A stretch of 64,000 bases of DNA from positions 2,185,344-2,249,343 of the forward strand of contig OZ023207.1 in the NCBI GenBank assembly GCA_963995525.1. Direction: 5' to 3'. The notes beneath the pieces were generated by a model that saw only the letters and a list, made by a program, of their open reading frames with translations, searched no databases and had not been told where the DNA came from. This DNA comes from Escarpia spicata (taxonomy: Eukaryota; Annelida; Polychaeta; Sabellida; Siboglinidae). This document shows, piece by piece, positions 20,425 through 32,745 of this stretch. The position numbers and the translations under genes were made by a program. Position 1 is the first letter of the stretch. Every line of letters starts with the position of its first letter.

Positions 20425-23400
20425 GTGTATCTCCCCGTTGGGTGAGTGCCAGGTCGTTATCCTTTGTATCTCCCCTTTGGGTGAGTGCACAATCGTTCTC
20501 CTTGTATATCTCCAGGTTGGGTGAGTGCCAGGTTGTTCTCCTTATGTATCTCCCCGTTGGGTGAGTGCCCGGTCGTTCTCCTTGTGTATCTCCCCGTTCG
20601 GTGAGTGCCAGGTTATTCTCCTTGTGTATCTCCCCGTTGGGTGAGTGCCCGGTCGTTCTCCTTGTGTATCTCCCCGTTGGGTGAGTGCCCGATCGTTCTC
20701 CTTGTGTATCTCTCGGTTGGGTGAGTGCCAGGTTGTTCTCCTTATTTATCTCCCCGTTGGGTGAGTGCCAGGTTGTTTTCCTTGTGTATCTCCCCGTTCG
20801 GTGAGTGCCCGGTTGTTCTCCTTGTGTATCTCCTCGTTGGGTGAGTGCCATGTTGTTCTCATTGTGTATATCCCCGTTGGGTGAGTGCCAGGTCGTTCTC
20901 CTTATGTATCTCCCCGTTGGGTGAGTGCCTGGTTGTTCTCCTTGTGTATCTCCCCTTTGGGTGAGTGTCCGATCGTTCTCCTTGTGTATCTCCCCGTTGG
21001 GTGTGTGCCAGGTCGTTCTCCTTGTGTATCTCCCCGTTGGGTGAGTGCAGGTTGTTCTCCTTGTCTATCTCCCCGTTGGGTGAGTGCCCGATCTTTCTCC
21101 TTGTGTATCTCCCGGTTGGGTGAGTGCCAGGTTGTTCTCCTTATGTATCTCCCCGTTGGGTGAGAGCCAGTTTGTTCTCCTTGTGTATCTCCCCGTTGGG
21201 TGAGTGCCCGGTCGTTCTCTTTGTGTATCTCCACGTTGGGTGAATGTCAGGTTGTTCTCCTTGTGTATCTCCCCGTTGGGTGAGTGCCTTGTTGTTCTCC
21301 TTGTGTATCTCCCCTTTGGGTGAGTGCCCGATCGTTCTTCTTGTGTATCTCCCCTTTGGGTGAGTGCCCGATCGTTCTCCTTGTGTATCTCCCCGTTGGG
21401 TGAGTGCCAGGTTGTTCTCCTTGTGTATCTCCCCGTTGGGTGAGTGCCAGGTCGTTCTCCTTGTGTATCTCTCCTTTGGGTGAGTGCCAGGTCGTTTTCC
21501 TTGTGTATCTCCCCGTTGGGTGAGTGCCCGGTCGTTCTCCTTGTGTAACTCCCCGTTCGGTGAGTGCCATGTCGTTCTACTTGTGTATCTCCCCGTTGGG
21601 TGAGTGCCAGGTTGTTCTCCATGTTTATCTCCGCGTTGGGTGAGTGCCCGGTCGTTCTCCTTGTGTATCTCCCCGTTGGTTGAGTGCCAGGTCGTTCTCC
21701 TTGTGTATCTCCTCGTTGGGTGAGTGCCAGGTCGTTATCCTTGTGTATCTCCCCGTTGGGTGAGTGCCAGGTTGTTCTCCTTGTGTATCTCCCCATTGGG
21801 TTAGTGCCCGATCGTTCTCCTTGTATATCTCCCGGTTGGGTGAGTGCCAGGATGTTCTCCTTATTTATCTCCCCGTTGGGTGAGTGCCAGGTTGTTCTCC
21901 TTGTGTATCTCCCCGTTGGGTGAGTGCCAGGTTGTTCTCCTTGTGTATCTCCCGGTTGGGTGAGTGCCAGGTTGTTCTCCTTGTGTATCTCCCCATTGGG
22001 TGAGTGCCAGGTCGTTCTCCTTGTGTATATCCCCATTGTGTGAGTGCCAGGTTATTCTCCTTGTGTATATCCCCATTGGGTGAGTGCCAGGTTATTCTCC
22101 TTGTGCATCTCCACGTGGGGTGAATGCCAGGTTATTCTCCTTGTGTATCTCCCCGTTGGGTGAGTGCCCGATCGTTCTCCTTGTGTATCTCCCGGTTGGG
22201 TGAGTGCCAGGTCGTTCTCCTTGTGTATCTCCCCGTTGGGTGAGTGCCAGGTCGTTCTCCTTGTGTATCTCCCCGTTGGGTGAGTGCAGGTTGTTCTCCT
22301 TGTCTATCTCCCCGTTGGGTGAATGCCCGATCTTTCTCCTTGTGTATCTCCCGGTTGGGTGAGTGCCAGGTTGTTCTCCTTATGTATCTCCCCGTTGGGT
22401 GAGAGCCAGTTTGTTCTCCTTGTGTATCTCCCCGTTGGGTGAGTGCCCGGTCGTTCTCTTTGTGTATCTCCACGTTGGGTGAATGTCAGGTTGTTCTCCT
22501 TGTGTATCTCCCCGTTGGGTGAGTGCCTTGTTGTTCTCCTTGTGTATCTCCCCTTTGGGTGAGTGCCCGATCGTTCTTCTTGTGTATCTCCCCTTTGGGT
22601 GAGTGCCCGATCGTTCTCCTTGTGTATCTCCCCGTTGGGTGAGTGCCAGGTTGTTCTCCTTGTGTATCTCCCCGTTGGGTGAGTGCCAGGTCGTTCTCCT
22701 TGTGTATCTCTCCTTTGGGTGAGTGCCAGGTCGTTTTCCTTGTGTATCTCCCCGTTGGGTGAGTGCCCGGTCGTTCTCCTTGTGTAACTCCCCGTTCGGT
22801 GAGTGCCAGGTCGTTCTACTTGTGTATCTCCCCGTTGGGTGAGTGCCAGGTTGTTCTCCATGTTTATCTCCGCGTTGGGTGAGTGCCCGGTCGTTCTCCT
22901 TGTGTATCTCCCCGTTGGTTGAGTGCCAGGTCGTTCTCCTTGTGTATCTCCTCGTTGGGTGAGTGCCAGGTCGTTATCCTTGTGTATCTCCCCGTTGGGT
23001 GAGTGCCAGGTTGTTCTCCTTGTGTATCTCCCCATTGGGTTAGTGCCCGATCGTTCTCCTTGTGTATCTCCCGGTTGGGTGAGTGCCAGGATGTTCTCCT
23101 TATTTATCTCCCCGTTGGGTGAGTGCCAGGTTGTTCTCCTTGTGTATCTCACCGTTGGGTGAGTGCCAGTTTTTTCTCCTTGTGTATCTCCCCGTTGGGT
23201 GAGTGCCACGTCGTTATCCTTGTGTATCTCCCCGTTGGGTGAGTGCAAGGTCGTTCTCCTTGCGTATCTCCCCCTTGGGTGAGTGCCAGGTTGTTCTACT
23301 TGTGTATCTCCCCGTTGGGTGAGTGCCAGGTTTTTCTCTTTGTGTATCTCCCCGTTGGGTGAGTGCCAGGTTGTTCTCCTTGTGTATCTCCCCGTTGGGT

Positions 23401-26400
23401 GAGTGCCAGGTTGTTCTCCTTGTGTATCTCCCGGTTGGGTGAGTGCCAGGTTGTTCTCCTTGTGTATCTCCCCATTGGGTGAGTGCCAGGTCGTTCTCCT
23501 TGTGTATATCCCCATTGTGTGAGTGCCAGGTTATTCTCCTTGTGTATATCCCCATTGGGTGAGTGCCAGGTTATTCTCCTTGTGCATCTCCACGTGGGGT
23601 GAATGCCAGGTTATTCTCCTTGTGTATCTCCCCGTTGGGTGAGTGCCAGGTCGTTATCCTTTGTATCTCCCCTTTGGGTGAGTGCACAATCGTTCTCCTT
23701 GTATATCTCCAGGTTGGGTGAGTGCCAGGTTGTTCTCCTTATGTATATCCCCGTTGGGTGAGTGCCCGGTCGTTCTCCTTGTGTATCTCCCCGTTCGGTG
23801 AGTGCCAGGTTATTCTCCTTGTGTATCTCCCCGTTGGGTGAGTGCCCGGTCGTTCTCCTTGTGTATCTCCCCGTTGGGTGAGTGCCCGATCGTTCTCCTT
23901 GTGTATCTCTCGGTTGGGTGAGTGCCAGGTTGTTCTCCTTATTTATCTCCCCGTTGGGTGAGTGCCAGGTTGTTCTCCTTGTGTATCTCCCCGTTCGGTG
24001 AGTGCCCGGTTGTTCTCCTTGTGTATCTCCTCGTTGGGTGAGTGCCATGTTGTTCTCATTGTGTATATCCCCGTTGGGTGAGTGCCAGGTCGTTCTCCTT
24101 ATGTATCTCCCCGTTGGGTGAGTGCCTGGTTGTTCTCCTTGTGTATCTCCCCTTTGGGTGAGTGTCCGATCGTTCTCCTTGTGTATCTCCCCGTTGGGTG
24201 TGTGCCAGGTCGTTCTCCTTGTGTATCTCCCCGTTGGGTGAGTGCAGGTTGTTCTCCTTGTCTATCTCCCCGTTGGGTGAGTGCCCGATCTTTCTCCTTG
24301 TGTATCTCCCGGTTGGGTGAGTGCCAGGTTGTTCTCCTTATGTATCTCCCCGTTGGGTGAGAGCCAGTTTGTTCTCCTTGTGTATCTCCCCGTTGGGTGA
24401 GTGCCCGGTCGTTCTCTTTGTGTATCTCCACGTTGGGTGAATGTCAGGTTGTTCTCCTTGTGTATCTCCCCGTTGGGTGAGTGCCTTGTTGTTCTCCTTG
24501 TGTATCTCCCCTTTGGGTGAGTGCCCGATCGTTCTTCTTGTGTATCTCCCCTTTGGGTGAGTGCCCGATCGTTCTCCTTGTGTATCTCCCCGTTGGGTGA
24601 GTGCCAGGTTGTTCTCCTTGTGTATCTCCCCGTTGGGTGAGTGCCAGGTCGTTCTCCTTGTGTATCTCTCCTTTGGGTGAGTGCCAGGTCGTTTTCCTTG
24701 TGTATCTCCCCATTGGGTGAGTGCCCGGTCGTTCTCCTTGTGTAACTCCCCGTTCGGTGAGTGCCAGGTCGTTCTACTTGTGTATCTCCCCGTTGGGTGA
24801 GTGCCAGGTTGTTCTCCATGTTTATCTCCGCGTTGGGTGAGTGCCCGGTCGTTCTCCTTGTGTATCTCCCCGTTGGTTGAGTGCCAGGTCGTTCTCCTTG
24901 TGTATCTCCTCGTTGGGTGAGTGCCAGGTCGTTATCCTTGTGTATCTCCCCGTTGGGTGAGTGCCAGGTTGTTCTCCTTGTGTATCTCCCCATTGGGTTA
25001 GTGCCCGATCGTTCTCCTTGTATATCTCCCGGTTGGGTGAGTGCCAGGATGTTCTCCTTATTTATCTCCCCGTTCGGTGAGTGCCAGGTTGTTCTCCTTG
25101 TGTATCTCCCCGTTGGGTGAGTGCCAGGTTGTTCTCCTTGTGTATCTCCCGGTTGGGTGAGTGCCAGGTTGTTCTCCTTGTGTATCTCCCCATTGGGTGA
25201 GTGCCAGGTCGTTCTCCTTGTGTATATCCCCATTGTGTGAGTGCCAGGTTATTCTCCTTGTGTATATCCCCATTGGGTGAGTGCCAGGTTATTCTCCTTG
25301 TGCATCTCCACGTGGGGTGAATGCCAGGTTATTCTCCTTGTGTATCTCCCCGTTGGGTGAGTGCCCGATCGTTCTCCTTGTGTATCTCCCGGTTGGGTGA
25401 GTGCCAGGTCGTTCTCCTTGTGTATCTCCCCGTTGGGTGAGTGCCAGGTCGTTCTCCTTGTGTATCTCCCCGTTGGGTGAGTGCAGGTTGTTCTCCTTGT
25501 CTATCTCCCCGTTGGGTGAGTGCCCGATCTTTCTCCTTGTGTATCTCCCGGTTGGGTGAGTGCCAGGTTGTTCTCCTTATGTATCTCCCCGTTGGGTGAG
25601 AGCCAGTTTGTTCTCCTTGTGTATCTCCCCGTTGGGTGAGTGCCCGGTCGTTCTCTTTGTGTATCTCCACGTTGGGTGAATGTCAGGTTGTTCTCCTTGT
25701 GTATCTCCCCGTTGGGTGAGTGCCTTGTTGTTCTCCTTGTGTATCTCCCCTTTGGGTGAGTGCCCGATCGTTCTTCTTGTGTATCTCCCCTTTGGGTGAG
25801 TGCCCGATCGTTCTCCTTGTGTATCTCCCCGTTGGGTGAGTGCCAGGTTGTTCTCCTTGTGTATCTCCCCGTTGGGTGAGTGCCAGGTCGTTCTCCTTGT
25901 GTATCTCTCCTTTGGGTGAGTGCCAGGTCGTTTTCCTTGTGTATCTCCCCGTTGGGTGAGTGCCCGGTCGTTCTCCTTGTGTAACTCCCCGTTCGGTGAG
26001 TGCCAGGTCGTTCTACTTGTGTATCTCCCCGTTGGGTGAGTGCCAGGTTGTTCTCCATGTTTATCTCCGCGTTGGGTGAGTGCCCGGTCGTTCTCCTTGT
26101 GTATCTCCCCGTTGGTTGAGTGCCAGGTCGTTCTCCTTGTGTATCTCCTCGTTGGGTGAGTGCCAGGTCGTTATCCTTGTGTATCTCCCCGTTGGGTGAG
26201 TGCCAGGTTGTTCTCCTTGTGTATCTCCCCATTGGGTTAGTGCCCGATCGTTCTCCTTGTGTATCTCCCGGTTGGGTGAGTGCCAGGATGTTCTCCTTAT
26301 TTATCTCCCCGTTGGGTGAGTGCCAGGTTGTTCTCCTTGTGTATCTCACCGTTGGGTGAGTGCCAGTTTTTTCTCCTTGTGTATCTCCCCGTTGGGTGAG

Positions 26401-26818
26401 TGCCACGTCGTTATCCTTGTGTATCTCCCCGTTGGGTGAGTGCAAGGTCGTTCTCCTTGCGTATCTCCCCCTTGGGTGAGTGCCAGGTTGTTCTACTTGT
26501 GTATCTCCCCGTTGGGTGAGTGCCAGGTTTTTCTCTTTGTGTATCTCCCCGTTGGGTGAGTGCCAGGTTGTTCTCCTTGTGTATCTCCCCGTTGGGTGAC
26601 TGCCAGGTTGTTCTCCTTGTGTATCTCCCGGTTGGGTGAGTGCCAGGTTGTTCTCCTTGTGTATCTCCCCATTGGGTGAGTGCCAGGTCGTTCTCCTTGT
26701 GTATATCCCCATTGTGTGAGTGCCAGGTTATTCTCCTTGTGTATATCCCCATTGGGTGAGTGCCAGGTTATTCTCCTTGTGCATCTCCACGTGGGGTGAA
26801 TGCCAGGTTATTCTCCTT
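20425..26818 (+). repeat. Tandem duplication of a 3,197-bp block
   Basis: 20425-23621 is followed directly by its copy 23622-26818. The length is 80 units minus three bases, and each copy contains exactly three 39-bp monomers (near 20460, 21046 and 22286 in copy 1). Inside each copy is a further offset of 1,239 bp (31 units minus one). The copies differ at only a few positions, for example GTGAATGCCCG near 22320 against GTGAGTGCCCG near 25517. Confidence 0.8.
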
Positions 26819-26880
26819 GTGTATCTCCCCGTTGGGTGAGTGCCCGATCGTTCTCCTTGTGTATCTCCCGGTTGGGTGAG

Positions 26881-29800
26881 TGCCAGGTCGTTCTCCTTGT
26901 GTATCTCCCCGTTGGGTGAGTGCCAGGTCGTTCTCCTTGTGTATCGCCCCGTTGGGTGAGTGCCAGGTTGTTCATCTTGTGTATCTCCCCGTTGGGTGAG
27001 TGCCCAATCTTTCTCATTGTGTATCTCCCCGTTGGGTCAGTGCCAGGTCGTTCTCCTTGTGTAGCTCCCCGTTGGGTGAGTGCCACGTCGTTATCCTTGT
27101 GTATCTCCCCGTTGGGTGAGTGCCAGGTTGTTCTTCTTGTCTATCTCCCCGTTGGGTGAGTGCCCGATCTTTCTCCTTGTGTATCTCCCGGTTGGGTGAG
27201 TGCCAGGTTGTTCTCCTTATGTATCTCCCCGTTGGGTGAGAGCCAGTTTGTTCTCCTTGTGTATCTCCCCGTTGGGTGAGTGCCCGGTCGTTCTCTTTGT
27301 GTATCTCCACGTTGGGTGAATGTCAGGTTGTTCTCCTTGTGTATCTCCCCGTTGGGTGAGTGCCTTGTTGTTCTCCTTGTGTATCTCCCCTTTGGGTGAG
27401 TGCCCGATCGTTCTTCTTGTGTATCTCCCCTTTGGGTGAGTGCCCGATCGTTCTCCTTGTGTATCTCCCCGTTGGGTGAGTGCCAGGTTGTTCTCCTTGT
27501 GTATCTCCCCGTTGGGTGAGTGCCAGGTCGTTCTCCTTGTGTATCTCTCCTTTGGGTGAGTGCCAGGTCGTTTTCCTTGTGTATCTCCCCGTTGGGTGAG
27601 TGCCCGGTCGTTCTCCTTGTGTAACTCCCCGTTGGGTGAGTGCCAGGTCGTTCTACTTGTGTATCTCCCCGTTGGGTGAGTGCCAGGTTGTTCTCCATGT
27701 TTATCTCCGCGTTGGGTGAGTGCCCGATCGTTCTCCTTGTGTTTCTCCCGGTTGGGTGAGTGCCAGGTTGTCCTCCTTGTGTATCTCCCCGTTGGGTGAG
27801 TGCCAGGTTGTTCTCCTTGTGTATATCCCCATTGAGTGAGAGCCAGGTCGTTCTCCTTGTGTATCTCCCCGTTGGGTGAGTGCCAGGTCGTTCTCATTGA
27901 GTATCTCCCCGTTGGGTGAGTGCCAGGTCGTTCTCCTTGTGTATATCCCCGTTGGGTGAGTGCCAGGTTGTTCATCTTGTGTATCTCCCCGTTGGGTGAG
28001 TGCCCAATCTGTCTCATTGTGTATCTCCCCGTTGGGTGAGTGCCAGGTCGTTCTCCTTGTGTATATCCCCGTTGGGTGAGTGCCACGTCGTTATCATTGT
28101 GTATCTCCCCGATGGGTGAGTGCCAGGTTGTTCTCCTTGTGTATCTCCCCGTTGGGTGAGTGCCCGATCTTTCTCCTTGTGTATCTCCCGGTTGGGTGGG
28201 TGCCATGTTGTTCTCCTTGTGTATCTCCCCGTTGGGTGAGTGCCCGATCTTTCTCCTTGTGTATCTCCCCGTTGGGTGATAGCCAGTTTGTTCTCCTTGT
28301 GTATCTCCCCGTTGAGTGAGTGCCCGGTCGTTCTCTTTGTGTATCTCCCCGTTGGGTGAATGTCAGGTTGTTCTCCTTGTGTATCTCCCCGTTGGGTGAG
28401 TGCCTTGTTGTTCTCCTTGTGTATCTCCCCTTTGGGTGAGTGCCAGGTTGTTTTCCTTGTGTATCTCCCCGTTGGGTGAGTGCACGGTCGTTCTCCTTGT
28501 GTATCTCCCCGTTGGGTGAGTGCCTGAATGTTCTCCTTGTGTATCTCCCCTTTGGGTGAGTGCCCGATCGTTCTCCTTTTGTATCTCCCCGTTGGGTGAG
28601 TGCCAGGTCGTTCTCCTTGTGTATCTCCCCGTTGGGTGAGTGCCAGGTCGTTATCCTTTGTATCTCCCCTTTGGGTGAGTGCACAATCGTTCTCCTTGTA
28701 TATCTCCCGGTTGGGTGAGTGCCAGGTTGTTCTCCTTATGTATCTCCCCGTTGGGTGAGTGCCAGGTTGTTCTCCTTGTGTATCTCCCCATTGGGTGAGT
28801 GCCAGGTTGTTCTCCTTGTGTATCTCCCCGTTGGGTGAGTGCCAGGTTGTTCTCTTTGTGTATCTCTCCGTTGAGTGAGTGCCAGGCTGTTCTCCTTGTG
28901 TATCTCCACGTTGGGTGAGTGCCAGGTTATTCTCCTTGTGTATCTCCCCGTTGGGTGAGTGCTCGATCGTTCTCCTTGTGTATCTCCCGGTTGGGTGAAT
29001 GCCAGGTTGTTCTCCTTGTGTATATCCCCGTTGGGTGAGTGACAGGTTGTTCTCCTTGTGTATATCCCCATTGAGTGGGTGCCAGGTCGTTCTCCTTGTG
29101 TATCTCCCCGTTGGGTGAGTGCCAGATCGTTCTCCTTGTGTATCTCCCCGTTGGGTGAGTGCCAGGTCGTTCTCCTTGTGTATCTCCCCGTTGGGTGAGT
29201 GCCAGGTTGTTCTCCTTGTGTATCTCCCCGTTGGGTGAGTGCCAGGTCGTTCTCCTTGTGTATCTCCCCGTTGGTTGTGTGCAAGGTTGTTCTCCTTCTG
29301 AATTTCCCCGTTGTGTGAGTGCCAGGTTGTTCTCCTTGTGTATATCCCCATTGTGTGAGTGCCAGGTTATTCTCCTTGTGTATATCCCCATTGGGTGAGT
29401 GCCAGGTTATTCTCCTTGTGTATCTCCATGTTGGGTGAGTGCCAGGTTATTCTCCTTGTGTATCTCCATGTTGGGTGAGTGCCAGGTTATTCTCCTTGTG
29501 TATCTCTCCGTTGGGTGAGTGCCAGGTTGTTCTCCTTGTGTATCTCCCCGTTGGGTGAATGCCAGGTTGTTCTCCTTGTGTATCTCCCCGTTGGGTGAGT
29601 GCCAGGTTGTTCTCCTTGTGTATCACCCCGTTGGGTGAATGCCAGGTTGTCCTCCTTGTGTATCTCCCCGTTGGGTGAGTGCCCGATCGTTCTCTTTGTG
29701 TATCTCCCCGTTGGGTGAGTGCCAGGTTGTTCTCCTTGTGTATCTCCCCGTTGAGTGAGTGCCCGATCGTTCTCCTTGTGAATCTCCCCGTTGGGTGTGT

Positions 29801-31440
29801 GCAAGGTTGTTCTCCTTCTGAATTTCCCCGTTGTGTGAGTGCCAGGTTGTTCTCCTTGTGTATCTCCCCATTGGGTGAGTGCTAGGTTGTTCTCCTTGTG
29901 TATCTCCCCGTTGGGTGAGTGCCAGGTTGTTCTCTTTGTGTATCTCTCCGTTGAGTGAGTGCCAGGCTGTTCTCCTTGTGTATCTCCACGTTGGGTGAGT
30001 GCCAGGTTATTCTCCTTGTGTATCTCCCCGTTGGGTGAGTGCCAGGTTGTTCATCTTGTGTATCTCCCCGTTGGGTGAGTGCCAGGTTGTTCTCCTTGTG
30101 TATATCCCCATTGAGTGAGAGCCAGGTCGTTCTCCTTCTGTATCTCCCCGTTGGGTGAGAGCCAGGTCGTTCTCCTTGTGTATCTCCCCGTTGGGTGAGT
30201 GCCAGGTCGTTCTCCTTGTGTATATCCCCATTGAGTGAGAGCCAGGTCGTTCTCCTTGTGTATCTCCCCGATGGGTGAGTGCCAGGTCGTTCTCCTTGTG
30301 TATCTCCCCGTTGGGTGAGTGCCAGGTCGTTCTCCTTGTGTATCGCCCCGTTGGGTGAGTGCCAGGTTGTTCATCTTGTGTATCTCCCCGTTGGGTGAGT
30401 GCCCAATCTTTCTCATTGTGTATCTCCCCGTTGGGTCAGTGCCAGGTCGTTCTCCTTGTGTAGCTCCCCGTTGGGTGAGTGCCACGTCGTTATCCTTGTG
30501 TATCTCCCCGTTGGGTGAGTGCCAGTTTGTTCTCCTTGTGTATCTCCCCGTTGGGTGAGTGCCCGGTCGTTCTCTTTGTGTATCTCCACGTTGGGTGAAT
30601 GTCAGGTTGTTCTCCTTGTGTATCTCCCCGTTGGGTGAGTGCCTTGTTGTTCTCCTTGTGTATCTCCCCTTTGGGTGAGTGCCCGATCGTTCTTCTTGTG
30701 TATCTCCCCTTTGGATGAGTGCCCGATCGTTCTCCTTGTGTATCTCCCCGTTGGGTGAGTGCCAGGTTGTTCTCCTTGTGTATCTCCCCGTTGGGTGAGT
30801 GCCAGGTCGTTCTCCTTGTGTATCTCTCCTTTGGGTGAGTGCCAGGTCGTTTTCCTTGTGTATCTCCCCGTTGGGTGAGTGCCCGGTCGTTCTCCTTGTG
30901 TAACTCCCCGTTGGGTGAGTGCCAGGTCGTTCTACTTGTGTATCTCCCCGTTGGGTGAGTGCCAGGTTGTTCTCCATGTTTATCTCAGCGTTGGGTGAGT
31001 GCCCGGTCGTTCTCCTTGTGTATCTCCCCGTTGGTTGAGTGCCAGGTCGTTCTCCTTGTGTATCTCCTCGTTGGGTGAGTGCCAGGTCGTTATCCTTGTG
31101 TATCTCCCCGTTGGGTGAGTGCCAGGTTGTTCTCCTTGTGTATCTCCCCATTGGGTTAGTGCCCGATCGTTCTCCTTGTGTATCTCCCGGTTGGGTGAGT
31201 GCCAGGATGTTCTCCTTATTTATCTCCCCGTTGGTTGAGAGCCAGATTTTTCTCCGTGTGTTTCTCCCCGTTGGGTGATTGTCATGTCGTTCTCCTTGTG
31301 TATCTCCCCGTTGGGTGAGTGCCAGGTTGTTCTCCTTGTGTATCTCACCGTTGGGTGAGTGCCAGTTTTTTCTCCTTGTGTATCTCCCCGTTGGGTGAGT
31401 GCCACGTCGTTATCCTTGTGTATCTCCCCGTTGGGTGAGT
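26881..31440 (+). repeat. Block A, copy 2, with a sharp right junction
   Basis: Matches 13089-17728. At 31441 the sequence switches in register to the subtype found at about 20570, without any non-repeat sequence at the junction. This is what unequal exchange between array segments would leave. Confidence 0.7.
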
Positions 31441-32745
31441 GCCCGGTCGTTCTCCTTGTGTATCTCCCCGTTCGGTGAGTGCCAGGTTATTCTCCTTGTG
31501 TATCTCCCCGTTGGGTGAGTGCCCGGTCGTTCTCCTTGTGTATCTCCCCGTTGGGTGAGTGCCCGATCGTTCTCCTTGTGTATCTCTCGGTTGGGTGAGT
31601 GCCAGGTTGTTCTCCTTATTTATTTCCCCGTTGGGTGAGTGCCAGGTTGTTCTCCTTGTGTATCTCCCCGTTCGGTGAGTGCCCGGTTGTTCTCCTTGTG
31701 TATCTCCTCGTTGGGTGAGTGCCATGTTGTTCTCATTGTGTATATCCCCGTTGGGTGAGTGCCAGGTCGTTCTCCTTATGTATCTCCCCGTTGGGTGAGT
31801 GCCTGGTTGTTCTCCTTGTGTATCTCCCCTTTGGGTGAGTGTCCGATCGTTCTCCTTGTGTATCTCCCCGTTGGGTGTGTGCCAGGTCGTTCTCCTTGTG
31901 TATCTCCCCGTTGGGTGAGTGCAGGTTGTTCTCCTTGTCTATCTCCCCGTTGGGTGAGTGCCCGATCTTTCTCCTTGTGTATCTCCCGGTTGGGTGAGTG
32001 CCAGGTTGTTCTCCTTATGTATCTCCCCGTTGGGTGAGAGCCAGTTTGTTCTCCTTGTGTATCTCCCCGTTGGGTGAGTGCCCGGTCGTTCTCTTTGTGT
32101 ATCTCCACGTTGGGTGAATGTCAGGTGGTTCTCCTTGTGTATCTCCCCGTTGGGTGAGTGCCTTGTTGTTCTCCTTGTGTATATCCCCTTTGGGTGAGTG
32201 CCCGATCGTTCTTCTTGTGTATCTCCCCTTTGGGTGAGTGCCCGATCGTTCTCCTTGTGTATCTCCCCGTTGGGTGAGTGCCAGGTTGTTCTCCTTGTGT
32301 ATCTCCCCGTTGGGTGAGTGCCAGGTCGTTCTCCTTGTGTATCTCTCCTTTGGGTGAGTGCCAGGTCGTTTTCCTTGTGTATCTCCCCGTTGGGTGAGTG
32401 CCCGGTCGTTCTCCTTGTGTAACTCCCCGTTCGGTGAGTGCCAGGTCGTTCTACTTGTGTATCTCCCCGTTGGGTGAGTGCCAGGTTGTTCTCCATGTTT
32501 ATCTCCGCGTTGGGTGAGTGCCCGGTCGTTCTCCTTGTGTATCTCCCCGTTGGTTGAGTGCCAGGTCGTTCTCCTTGTGTATCTCCTCGTTGGGTGAGTG
32601 CCAGGTCGTTATCCTTGTGTATCTCCCCGTTGGGTGAGTGCCAGGTTGTTCTCCTTGTGTATCTCACCATTGGGTTAGTGCCCGATCGTTCTCCTTGTGT
32701 ATCTCCCGGTTGGGTGAGTGCCAGGATGTTCTCCTTATTTATCTC

